Assembly: GCF_902506105.1 (NCBI RefSeq)
Contig: NZ_LR733304.1
Location: 952,333 to 1,016,332 of the forward strand
Reading direction: 5' to 3'
Source: Aeromicrobium sp. 9AM
GTDB lineage: Bacteria; Actinomycetota; Actinomycetes; Propionibacteriales; Nocardioidaceae
DNA length: 64,000 nucleotides
The notes below the pieces were generated by a model. It made no database searches, had not been told where the DNA came from, and saw only the letters and a program-made list of their open reading frames with translations. Made by a program: the position numbers and the translations under genes. Below, piece after piece: positions 24,611 through 31,709 of this stretch. Numbering within the stretch: the first letter of the stretch is position 1; each line of letters begins with the position of its first letter.

Positions 24611-25683
24611 CACGCTGCCTCGGCTTCCAGCGTGGTGAGCAGCGCGTCGAGCTGCTCGGACGTGGCGTCCCAGGGGGTGGCGTCGTGGTCGGACTTGAGC
24701 GCGAGCTCGAGCTGGTCGGTGGTCCAGCCGAGGGTGCCAGCGACGGTCACGCACTTCTGCCAGAGCACGTCCGGCGGGTCGAGGACCGGCTCACCCTCGA
24801 CGGGCTCCTGGTCGTCCGTCGGGTGCAACGTCTTGGCCAGGTCCGTGAGCGCCTGCTTGAGGTCGTCGGTCAGGTGGCCCGCATCGGCCGCCTTGGTCCA
24901 CTGCTCGCGGACTGCGTCGACGTCCCCGGCCTCGGTGGCCAGTGCCAGATAGTCAGGCCGCTTCGCCTCGATCGCTGCAGCGCCGGATGATGCCCCCGCC
25001 TCCAGCTCGTTGCCGATGCCGGACTTGGCCTCGACGATCTCGCGCAGCTTGGCCGCACCGATCTGCAGGTCGAGCACGGGCACGACGAACCGGGACGTCT
25101 GGCCGTCCTTGATCGCGCGCCGCTCGACCAGGTGCAGCACCGCGGGGACCAGGTCTCCAACGAACTGCGCCAGCTCGGCGACAGCGGGGATCTCGGCGGC
25201 CGCGTTCCAGCCGTGGGTCTCGAGCCGGAACACGCCGATCGCCTCGAGCTCGGGCAGCATGACCGAGAGGCGGGTGGTCGGCTTGGCCTCGGTGTGCGGG
25301 TTGACCTTCTTCTTGCCGACCTGGACCTTCTCCTCGGTGTCGCACGGGTCACCGGTGAGCATGTTCGTGACGCCGTCGCAGCGGTGCATGCAGCCGCCGC
25401 CGGCCCAGAACTCCATCCACTGGGACATGCCGTTCTTGACGACGATGACGGGGATGCTGGTGGCCTCGGTGATGACCTCCCACGAGGGGATGCCGTTGTT
25501 GTCCCATGCCTGGGCGGTGCCGCCGTAGAGGTCGGCGAGATCGCGGACGTACTGCTCGGAGACGCTGGTGAAGCGGAAGCGGTCGAGCTTCATGGGGAAC
25601 CCCTTCTCGGGGTTCTTCTGGCCGAGTCGGATGCGGCCGAGCTCGGCCTGCCTGCGCTGCAGGACGATCGGTGAGATGGGCAT
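24610..25683 (-). CDS. Recombination directionality factor-like protein (phiC31 gp3 family)
   Basis: The 357-residue protein resembles the gp3 family of phiC31 and relatives: LQRRQAELGRIRLGQ, KLDRFRFTSVSE, DLYGGTAQAWDNN, then WEVITEATSIPVIVV and a Cys cluster GGCMHRCDG...PCD. It ends in an acidic C-terminal extension. Gp3 binds the serine integrase and switches it to excision. A large serine integrase is encoded at 29530-31011, so the pair fits. Not all gp3 homologues are proven RDFs, so the role is inferred. Confidence 0.72.
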   Translation of the reverse strand: MPISPIVLQRRQAELGRIRLGQKNPEKGFPMKLDRFRFTSVSEQYVRDLADLYGGTAQAWDNNGIPSWEVITEATSIPVIVVKNGMSQWMEFWAGGGCMHRCDGVTNMLTGDPCDTEEKVQVGKKKVNPHTEAKPTTRLSVMLPELEAIGVFRLETHGWNAAAEIPAVAELAQFVGDLVPAVLHLVERRAIKDGQTSRFVVPVLDLQIGAAKLREIVEAKSGIGNELEAGASSGAAAIEAKRPDYLALATEAGDVDAVREQWTKAADAGHLTDDLKQALTDLAKTLHPTDDQEPVEGEPVLDPPDVLWQKCVTVAGTLGWTTDQLELALKSDHDATPWDATSEQLDALLTTLEAEAA

Positions 25684-25684
25684 G

Positions 25685-25897
25685 TCAGGAGTCCTTCGAG
25701 TCGATGGGGTCGCAGCCGCAAGCGCCATTCGCTGCGGGGATTTGGAAGCACGAGGCGCAGGGCGCCGCGGTGGGTCGGGGAGTGGGGCATACGGCGTGCT
25801 TCCACGCCTTGTCCTCGTCGGCGCGGATCAGGTCGCCGGCCGACCACCTCTCACCGCACTCGGGGCACTCCCCGGAGTAGCGGGCCATCAGCGTCAT
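25685..25897 (-). CDS. Small phage protein with two Cys pairs
   Basis: The 70-residue product begins MTLMARYSGECPECGERW and contains CASCFQI and CGCDP nearer the end, suggesting zinc binding. It is separated by only one base from each neighbouring gene. Confidence 0.62.
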   Translation of the reverse strand: MTLMARYSGECPECGERWSAGDLIRADEDKAWKHAVCPTPRPTAAPCASCFQIPAANGACGCDPIDSKDS

Positions 25898-25898
25898 G

Positions 25899-26777
25899 TC
25901 AGGCCACCGCCTTCGCAGCAGCGACCGGCAGAGCCTCGACAGGCTTGACGCCGTACTGCGAGTGCAGGTGGTTGGCCGCAGCGAGCGCACCCTGGAACCC
26001 GGCGAACGACTCCTGCAGCGTCCCGGTCAACGGCATCGGGATCAGCGCGTAACCGTCCTTCCGCAGGGTCAGAACGAACACGTCCTTGATGCCCTTCGGC
26101 GCCTCGACCTCGCTACCGTCGTCCAGCAGCAGCGTCTCCGCGTTGGCCAGGGCAGCCAGCTGCATCCCGTTCTCGGGGTACGCCGACACCCGCGGCCGCG
26201 TCGACGACGACTTGTAGTCGATCAGGCACAGACGCTTCCGCGCCCACCCCTCGACACGGAGGCGCACCCACAGGTCACCGGTGCCGGCGTAGCCGACCTT
26301 GCGGTTGACGATGGTGGCCTCGGACGCCTCGATGTCCTTCTCGAGGTCGACGCCGTACTCGTCGAAGAAGCGGAGCAACTGACGGCCGAAGGGCTCGACC
26401 TCCGGGTCGTACACGACCGGCCTGTCCAGGACGTGACCCTCAGCCCACGCGTGGATGCGGGTGCCGAGGTCGGCGGCGGTGTCCTTGACGAACCCAGGCT
26501 CGCGCTTGAGCTGCTTGAGGCGGCAGGTCTTGCACTTGCCGCACTCCTCGTCGACGCGCTTCGGTGAGCAGGGCTTGACCACCATCGAGGCGACGAGCAG
26601 CGGGAGCTCGCGCATCGCCTTCTCCGCGACAGCCTTCGCCGCCCACGGAACGAGCGCGGGCTTGGAGACCGCAGTGTCGAGGACGTTGGTCACGGACGGC
26701 CACATCTCACCGGTGTGCGGGTGGACGTACCAGCGGCCCTTGCCGGGCATGTTCTGAGCGAACTTCGGATCGGTCAT
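25899..26777 (-). CDS. PD-(D/E)XK nuclease (RecB/Cas4-like exonuclease)
   Basis: The 292-residue product starts at 26777, overlapping the upstream stop as TGATG; a TTG two codons earlier is less likely. The first third has a Cys set KPCSPKRVDEECGKCKTC that may hold a metal or iron-sulphur cluster. The nuclease core shows LGTRIHAWAEG, YAGTGDLWVRL (Asp), LCLIDYKSSS (the D-Y-K triad) and MQLAALANAE. It probably processes phage DNA for recombination. Confidence 0.82.
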   Translation of the reverse strand: MTDPKFAQNMPGKGRWYVHPHTGEMWPSVTNVLDTAVSKPALVPWAAKAVAEKAMRELPLLVASMVVKPCSPKRVDEECGKCKTCRLKQLKREPGFVKDTAADLGTRIHAWAEGHVLDRPVVYDPEVEPFGRQLLRFFDEYGVDLEKDIEASEATIVNRKVGYAGTGDLWVRLRVEGWARKRLCLIDYKSSSTRPRVSAYPENGMQLAALANAETLLLDDGSEVEAPKGIKDVFVLTLRKDGYALIPMPLTGTLQESFAGFQGALAAANHLHSQYGVKPVEALPVAAAKAVA

Positions 26778-27010
26778 CACCAACCACCTCCCCGCTCATC
26801 GGAGGCGCGGTCTTCGTCGGCCGAGTACTGCAGCCAGTAGACGTACTCGGAGCACGCCGGTGCGCAGTCGTAGTGGTGCCAGTTGCCGCACCCACAGTTG
26901 AGGGCGGTCTCGCCGTCCTCGACCTCGGGCTTGATCGGGGTGTCGCAGAACGAGCAGTCGACCTCGTCGACGACCTCGGCCGGGGCCGGCACGGACACGA
27001 GGCTGGTCAT
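26777..27010 (-). CDS. Small phage zinc-binding protein
   Basis: This 77-residue protein contains VDCSFCDTPIK, LNCGCGNWHHYDC and APACSEYVYW, eight metal-ligand candidates in a RING/PHD-like spacing. It overlaps the microprotein upstream by 4 bases and the nuclease gene downstream by 1 (TGATG). Confidence 0.65.
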   Translation of the reverse strand: MTSLVSVPAPAEVVDEVDCSFCDTPIKPEVEDGETALNCGCGNWHHYDCAPACSEYVYWLQYSADEDRASDERGGGW

Positions 27011-27114
27011 CGTGCACCGCCGCGGCGCTCGGACCGGTAGTGACGTACGAGCTCGACGAGGGCAACCGCGTTGAGCGACACCCACGCCGCGATGCACAAC
27101 CAGAAGCCCGTCAT
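27007..27114 (-). CDS. 35-residue membrane microprotein
   Basis: The frame reads MTGFWLCIAAWVSLNAVALV and ends with a basic tail HYRSERRGGAR. It overlaps the upstream stop and the downstream start, both by ATGA. A single membrane-spanning helix is evident. Role unknown. Confidence 0.5.
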   Translation of the reverse strand: MTGFWLCIAAWVSLNAVALVELVRHYRSERRGGAR

Positions 27115-27329
27115 GACGCCACCGCCATGAGCTCGTCGACGATCGCGAGGTACGCGTCCTCGGCCTGCTTGGCCGCGACGCGAGCCTTGCCGTACGCCTC
27201 GCGGTCCTCAGGCGGCACGGGCAGCCCGACGGCGATCTGGATGCCCAGGTCGCGGGCGAGGTCGGCGACCTTCCGGTCAGCGGCAGTGAGGGCGGCGAGC
27301 GCCTGGTCTGCCTTCTCGAGGTTCGTCAT
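27111..27329 (-). CDS. Small helical phage protein
   Basis: The 72-residue product is almost all helix (NLEKADQALAALTAADRKV, then EDREAYGKARVAAKQAEDAY). No family is recognised. It is the first gene of the contiguous early cluster downstream of the 124-base gap at 27330-27453. Confidence 0.6.
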   Translation of the reverse strand: MTNLEKADQALAALTAADRKVADLARDLGIQIAVGLPVPPEDREAYGKARVAAKQAEDAYLAIVDELMAVAS

Positions 27330-27453
27330 TGGTATCCTGCTTTCAGTTCGTGGGGTCCGATCGCTGCTTGCCGGTGGAGATCGGGCCCCGATCTATTTCG
27401 GAGGTCTTGCACGTCCCGCCAGTGGGTTCGCGGCTCGCTGGGCGGGACGGCGT

Positions 27454-27645
27454 CTAGGAGGCGTGAGCCAGGGGGAGGCCGCGGCGCTGTCGGATCTCGT
27501 CCTCGAGCTCGTCGACGGTCGCGCCGCAGGTCGGGGTCCAGGCCGCTTCGGCGAGTTCGCGTGCGGTCATCTGGTCGGCGGCGCGCTGGCCGGCGGCGAG
27601 GATCTCGCCGGCCTTCTGCACGGCGGCCGCAGACGGGCGGGTCAT
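27454..27645 (-). CDS. Small phage protein, 63 residues
   Basis: The product (KAGEILAAGQRAADQ, then ELEDEIRQRRGLPLA) is acidic and helical, with one Cys. It overlaps the HTH regulator gene upstream by ATGA and is probably co-transcribed with it. Confidence 0.58.
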   Translation of the reverse strand: MTRPSAAAVQKAGEILAAGQRAADQMTARELAEAAWTPTCGATVDELEDEIRQRRGLPLAHAS

Positions 27646-27887
27646 GCCGGCACCTGCTCGGAGGCGAACAGCTTGGCGTCCCGGATGAGGGCTTCGACGG
27701 GGACGTCGAGCGCGATCGCGATGCGGTGCAGGACCTCGGGGCTGGCGTTGCGTCGCTCGTTCTCGATGTTGTCCAGCGTCGAGTAGCTGATGCGTGCGAG
27801 GGTCGCGAACTCACCGGGCTTCATGCCGCCCTTGATCCGGAAGTGCCGGATGGTGTGGCCGTTCTGTCGCTTCGTCTTCTCGCTCAT
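27642..27887 (-). CDS. Cro/CI-type (XRE) phage regulator
   Basis: The 81-residue protein has an XRE helix-turn-helix over residues about 10-65 (HFRIKGGMKPGEFATLARIS then YSTLDNIENERRNASPEVL and HRIAIALDVPVEAL). It is the first gene of the early operon and faces the plus-strand regulator at 28068 across 180 bases. This fits a Cro-like or repressor role in the lysis/lysogeny switch. A strong promoter 6 bases upstream suggests a leaderless message. Confidence 0.82.
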   Translation of the reverse strand: MSEKTKRQNGHTIRHFRIKGGMKPGEFATLARISYSTLDNIENERRNASPEVLHRIAIALDVPVEALIRDAKLFASEQVPA

Positions 27888-27893
27888 AGGAAG

Positions 27894-27923
27894 AGATTAG
27901 AAGAGGAGAAAGGAGGAAGTCAA
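27894..27923 (-). promoter_or_regulatory. Promoter for the early operon (leaderless)
   Basis: On the minus strand TTGACT (27918-27923) and TAATCT (27894-27899) are separated by 18 bases, a good sigma-70-type promoter. Only 6 bases lie between the -10 box and the ATG at 27887, so the transcript should begin at or next to the start codon. Confidence 0.6.
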
Positions 27924-28020
27924 GAGGAAAACGGAAGAGGTTACGTTTCCGCTGGTCAGACGGCGTGGCGCGGGGTGAACCACAGCCTTGTGTTTCTGGG
28001 GTTACCTCTGATTTCCTCTT
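27901..28020. promoter_or_regulatory. Phage immunity-region operator sites (AAGAGG repeats)
   Basis: The divergent region has AAGAGGA at 27901 and 27922, AAGAGG at 27935, and its inverse TCCTCTT at 28014. The copies at 27922 and 28012 extend to an inverted pair AAGAGGAAA / TTTCCTCTT. One copy overlaps the -35 box. These are likely binding sites of one or both regulators that flank the region. Confidence 0.45.
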
Positions 28021-28067
28021 CTGAGACTGCCTAGACTCTTCCGATCACTTCCTGAGAGCGTGTCCGC

Positions 28068-28496
28068 ATGAAGAAGTACTCCGCCGACAACTGGCGCAAG
28101 CTCGGCCGCCGCGTCTACCAAGCACGCATCCGAGCCGGATACACCGACACCCAGACCTGGGCGGACGCCGTCGGCAGGTCCACCCGAATGCTGCTCGGAC
28201 TCGAGCGAGGAGAGGCCGTCGGCAACGGCACCCTCGATCTCGTGGCGGCCGCACTGGAGTGGACGCCGGAGGAGCCCTACGAGGTCCTCGAAGGGCTTGA
28301 GCTCGCCGACGCCCCACCTGTGCCGCTGCCTGGGGAAGGCGGTTCTGTCAGTGCCGTCGCCGACGATGGGCCAGAGTTCGAATTCCTAACGCGAGTCAGA
28401 GAAGACCTGACGGATGAAGAGATGGATCAGCTGATGAAGGAAGCAACCCCGTACCTGCAGATGCTCATGCGCGACATCAAGGCCCGGCGAGACTGA
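28068..28496 (+). CDS. Phage regulator with N-terminal HTH (probable repressor)
   Basis: This 142-residue protein has an HTH at residues about 5-65 (NWRKLGRRVYQARIRAGY, DAVGRSTRMLLGLERGEAV). The acidic C-terminal half (LTDEEMDQLMKEATPYLQM) is unlike a CI peptidase domain. It lies directly upstream of an ImmA-like gene. Together they recall the ImmR/ImmA pair of ICEBs1-type elements, in which ImmA inactivates the repressor. Confidence 0.75.
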   Translation: MKKYSADNWRKLGRRVYQARIRAGYTDTQTWADAVGRSTRMLLGLERGEAVGNGTLDLVAAALEWTPEEPYEVLEGLELADAPPVPLPGEGGSVSAVADDGPEFEFLTRVREDLTDEEMDQLMKEATPYLQMLMRDIKARRD

Positions 28497-28924
28497 TGTA
28501 CTCACCGTGGGACGACGCAGGGGAGCGTCACCGCGACTGGATCATCGAACGAGTCCCGCTCCGCGGCCTCCACGAGGTCATGTGTGTCAAGAGCAAGATC
28601 ATCCTGCTCGAGCGCGACCGCACCAAGTGGGAACGTCGATGCGACCTGGCGCACGCGATCGCGCACATCGACCTCGGCCACACCAGCAGCCTGGACCGCA
28701 AGACCGAGCGGGCAGCCGTCCGGTACGCCGCCAAGATGCTCATCGACCTCGAGCCCCTGGGCGACGTCCTCGCCGTCACCGGCGGCCGCGTGACGTACGA
28801 CGGAGCGCATCTCCTGGGCGTCGACGTAGAGACCATGACGGCACGCCTGCAACACCTGCACCCCGGCGAGCGGGGCTATCTCGTCCGCCGACTCTCACAC
28901 CTGACAGAGGAGCACGTCGCATGA
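28496..28924 (+). CDS. ImmA/IrrE-like protein lacking the catalytic Glu
   Basis: The 142-residue protein starts at 28496, its ATG sharing one base with the regulator's stop codon. It has the ImmA-type arrangement IILLERDRTKWERRCDLAHA, then HIDLGH. The expected HExxH is HAIAH (His53, Ala54, His57), so the general-base Glu is Ala while both zinc ligands remain. It may be an inactive relative that only binds the regulator, or it may use another residue. Confidence 0.72.
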   Translation: MYSPWDDAGERHRDWIIERVPLRGLHEVMCVKSKIILLERDRTKWERRCDLAHAIAHIDLGHTSSLDRKTERAAVRYAAKMLIDLEPLGDVLAVTGGRVTYDGAHLLGVDVETMTARLQHLHPGERGYLVRRLSHLTEEHVA

Positions 28925-29283
28925 ACCGTTCACTCACAGCCGGCATCGCGCTCTCGGCCACGCTGATGCTCGCCAGCTGCGGCGGCGGATCCGACGAACC
29001 CAAGGAGTCGTCAGCCACGACGACGACCGCGACCAGCTCGGGCACGCAACCCAAGTGCGTCGACGTCTGGGTCAGCGGCAAGACCATCCCCAAGGACTAC
29101 GAGGGCTGCTCGAAGGGCGACACGATCGAGGCCGCCGTGACCCTCGACTGCCGAGACGGCTCAAAGTTCATCACCTACGACGACCGATTCTTTGCCACGC
29201 TCGGCGGCAAGATCACCGCCTATGAGGGCAACGGCGAAGGTGGAGCCGCATACCAGAAGGCCTACGATGCGTGCTTCGGCTGA
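28921..29283 (+). CDS. Prophage-encoded lipoprotein
   Basis: The 120-residue product starts at 28921, overlapping the previous stop by ATGA. It has a lipoprotein signal with LASC at residues about 17-20, a Ser/Thr-rich linker, and a small domain with four Cys (PKCVDVWVSGK, YEGCSKGDTIEA, TLDCRDGSK, YDACFG). A surface lipoprotein made with the immunity genes could act in superinfection exclusion, but this is a guess from position. Confidence 0.75.
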   Translation: MNRSLTAGIALSATLMLASCGGGSDEPKESSATTTTATSSGTQPKCVDVWVSGKTIPKDYEGCSKGDTIEAAVTLDCRDGSKFITYDDRFFATLGGKITAYEGNGEGGAAYQKAYDACFG

Positions 29284-29530
29284 CCTGACAGACCAGGAGA
29301 AGCAGATGCTCGACGTCGAGCGGCTGTGGTGGCAGTACACCGGTGCCAAGGCCAACGAGATCCGCAAGCGGTTCGACCTGTCCGAGACGCAGTACTACCA
29401 GAAGCTCAACGCCCTGCTCGACCGTGAGGACGCCCTCGCGCACGACCCCCTCCTGGTGAAGCGGCTCCGCCGACTGCGCGCCCAACGGCAGCGGTCCAGG
29501 AGCGCATCAAGATACGGCCAAGACCTCTGA
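29267..29530 (+). CDS. DUF3263 family protein
   Basis: This 87-residue protein begins MRASADLTDQEKQMLDVERL after an AGAAGG site and overlaps the end of the lipoprotein gene. The pattern WWQYTGAKANEIRKRFDLSE, TQYYQKLNALLD and LVKRLRRLRAQRQR matches DUF3263, a small actinobacterial family that looks like a DNA-binding helical protein. It ends one base into the integrase ATG. Its presence next to the integrase is unusual for a mostly chromosomal family. Confidence 0.78.
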   Translation: MRASADLTDQEKQMLDVERLWWQYTGAKANEIRKRFDLSETQYYQKLNALLDREDALAHDPLLVKRLRRLRAQRQRSRSASRYGQDL

Positions 29531-31011
29531 TGGTCAGCCTGCGCCCGGTCCCGGAGACCCCGCCGCGGGCGGTCCTCTACCTGCGCCAGTCGATCTCCCA
29601 CGACGACTCCATCAGCCTCGAGCTGCAGGAGGCGTCATGCCGGCAGTACTGCCAGCAGCAGGGCTACCAGGTCGTCGCCGTGGAGTCCGACCCCGGCATC
29701 AGCGGCCGCACCTGGAAGCGGCCCGCCGTCACCCGGGTCATGCAGCTGATCGAGGACGGCGGCGCCGACATCGTCGTGCTCTGGAAGTGGTCACGCCTCT
29801 CGAGGTCGCGACGTGACTGGGCGCTCGCAGCCGACCGGGCCGACGTCGCCGGCGGCCGCATCGAGTCCTCCACCGAGGCCGTCGACATCGGCACCGCCAC
29901 CGGACGGCTCACACGCGGCATGCTCGTCGAGCTCGCAGCGTTCGAGTCCGACCGGATCGGCGAGGTGTGGAAGGAAGTCCACGAGTCCCGCCTGGCCAAG
30001 GGCCTCGTGCCGAACGGCAACCCCCGCTACGGGTACGAGTGGGACCGCGAAGCAGGGATCCACCGCCCGCACCCGATCGACGGGCCAGCCCTCCTGCAGG
30101 CGTACGAGAGCTTCGTCGCCGGCGTCGGCGTCGTGGAGATCACCAGGTCGATGAACGCCCGCGGGCTCAAGACCATCAAGGGCGGCGCCTGGTCTCCGAA
30201 GATGCTCTATCGCGTCCTCGACAGTGGGTTCGCTGCGGGCCAGATCCTGTGGGGTGGCCAGCTGCACCCCGGCGCCCACGAGGCCCTCGTCCCGCCGGAC
30301 CTGTGGCAGGCCTACCTCGATCGACGTGAGGCCGGCCGCTTCGTGCCGCCCCGCACCAAGGCGTCGAGCTACCTGCTGTCCGGGATGGTGAAGTGCGGCC
30401 GCTGCGGTGGGCCGATGGCCGGTGGTGGGAAGTCCAACGCCCAGGGCCCTCGGTTCAGGTGCAACCGGAACCGTGACTACGGGTCCCACGACGAGTCCGG
30501 GTGCACCGGTGGCGCCGTGCAGATGTCCGTCGTCGAGGCGGCCGTGCTCGAGTGGTTGAGTGTCGAGGCGGCCGACGTCGAGAAGGCGGCGCGCACTGCG
30601 AGTAGGAGCGCGGCCGCGGTGGTGTCGGCCGAGGCCGAGGTGCGGCGTGCGACCAAGGCTGTCGACAAGATCAACCGAGACCTGCAGCGGCTCACCGTAC
30701 GCCTGGCCGAGGACCTCGTGCCGGTGGAGGACTACCAGCGGGCGCGTGACCAGATGGTGGCTGAGCGTGACGGGTACGTCGCTCAGATCGAGGAGTCGGC
30801 ACGTGCTGGGCGTCGAGCCCAGGTCGACCGGGTGGAGGTCGCGACGGGGCTGCTGGATGGGTGGCGTCACCTGCCGGTGGCGGTGCGGCGGACTATGCTC
30901 GGCACGCTGATCGACCGCATCGTGGTGACCACGGCGCGCGCCAAGGGTGGTGGCGCGGCTGGTGGGTTGTCGCAGGCGAAGGTGGAGGTCGTGCCGCGTG
31001 ACGCCCTTTAG
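29530..31011 (+). CDS. Large serine integrase
   Basis: The 493-residue protein has a resolvase-type N-terminal domain with YLRQS (Ser21 as nucleophile), SLELQEASCRQYC, SDPGISGRTWKRP and WSRLSRSRRDW. A recombinase domain follows at about 160-290. The zinc ribbon has CGRCGGPM (about residue 289) and RCNRN...GCTGG, then a coiled coil. Large serine integrases recombine attP and attB without host factors and need a directionality factor for excision, for which the gp3-like protein is the candidate. The stop abuts the attachment junction. Confidence 0.95.
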   Translation: MVSLRPVPETPPRAVLYLRQSISHDDSISLELQEASCRQYCQQQGYQVVAVESDPGISGRTWKRPAVTRVMQLIEDGGADIVVLWKWSRLSRSRRDWALAADRADVAGGRIESSTEAVDIGTATGRLTRGMLVELAAFESDRIGEVWKEVHESRLAKGLVPNGNPRYGYEWDREAGIHRPHPIDGPALLQAYESFVAGVGVVEITRSMNARGLKTIKGGAWSPKMLYRVLDSGFAAGQILWGGQLHPGAHEALVPPDLWQAYLDRREAGRFVPPRTKASSYLLSGMVKCGRCGGPMAGGGKSNAQGPRFRCNRNRDYGSHDESGCTGGAVQMSVVEAAVLEWLSVEAADVEKAARTASRSAAAVVSAEAEVRRATKAVDKINRDLQRLTVRLAEDLVPVEDYQRARDQMVAERDGYVAQIEESARAGRRAQVDRVEVATGLLDGWRHLPVAVRRTMLGTLIDRIVVTTARAKGGGAAGGLSQAKVEVVPRDAL

Positions 31012-31041
31012 GGGCTGATCTCCGACGACGTCAGCGGACTC
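30990..31041. other. Probable prophage attachment junction
   Basis: Phage coding sequence ends at 31011 and a host reading frame resumes in the same frame from 31012. The recombination core is therefore likely within about 30 bases of this point. The matching left junction is outside the window, so the core cannot be read directly. Confidence 0.5.
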
Positions 31042-31668
31042 GTGGCCGCCTGCCGGGCCGCCAACACCGGACGTGCGGCAGAGGTCGCCGACCACCTGTT
31101 GGGGATCGAGGACAACCTCCGACTGCTGACGGGCCTGCCGCGAGCCGACATGTGGCCGCAGGTGCGCACCGGTGCGTTCGAGCTCGTGCTCGCCCGGCTC
31201 CGCGCCGACGCCGGGCTGCTCGTCGTGGACTGCGGCTTCTCCCTCGAGTCGGGCACCGGCCACACCGGCAACCGCAACCAGTCGACACTGCAGGTCCTTG
31301 ACCAGGCCGACGCGATCGTGGCGGTCGGCCGGCCGGACCCCGTGGGTCTCGCCCGACTCGTACGCGGCCTGCACGACCTGGCCGAGGCGGTGCCCGGCTG
31401 CGTGCCGACCCTCGTCATCAACATGACCCGTACGTCGTTGGGCTGGCGCGAGCGCGAGATCGACGCGACCCTGCGACGGCTCACCGGGATCGTCCCGACG
31501 ACCTACCTGCCGTTCGACCAGTCGGGACTCGACCTCGCGGCGGTCAGCGGGCGTACGCCGCGAGACGTCGCCCCGTCGTCGCCGTTCGTGACCCGGATCG
31601 AGGTGCTGGCCAGGAGTCTTGTGTCACAGGTCGGAACACCCGGCGTGCTCTCGGCCGCCACCCCATGA
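31012..31668 (+). pseudogene. CpaE/MinD-like P-loop ATPase, C-terminal half, split by the prophage
   Basis: The open frame begins at LISDDVSGLVAACRAANTG and runs 218 codons. It has the Walker B-like LLVVDCGFSLE and RPDPVGLARLVRGLHDL, as in the C-terminal half of MinD/CpaE-like ATPases of actinobacteria. The N-terminal half with Walker A is missing. It should lie on the far side of the prophage, outside the window. A possible internal GTG at 31042 exists, but the protein would lack ATP-binding residues. Related ATPases work with pilus or secretion systems. Confidence 0.8.
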
Positions 31669-31709
31669 CCCGGTGGTAACTTCTCTGCAGGACGTCCCTG
31701 AGGAGTGCC

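Larger units (their letters stand above)
1..31011. mobile_element. Siphovirus-type prophage, right-hand portion
   Basis: A continuous phage gene set runs from minor tail genes at base 1 to a large serine integrase ending at 31,011. Structural and early genes are on the minus strand; the immunity and integration genes are on the plus strand. The gene order (terminase, portal, MuF, scaffold, capsid, connectors, tail tube, chaperones, tape measure) is that of HK97-like siphoviruses of actinobacteria. The left end, with the remaining tail genes and probably the lysis genes, is outside the window. The right end is placed at the integrase stop because a truncated host reading frame begins directly after it. 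Confidence 0.95.

Noticed and set aside
30990..31041. tRNA gene as attachment site
   Set aside because: No tRNA-like cloverleaf is visible; the disrupted sequence is a protein gene, as is common for large serine integrases.
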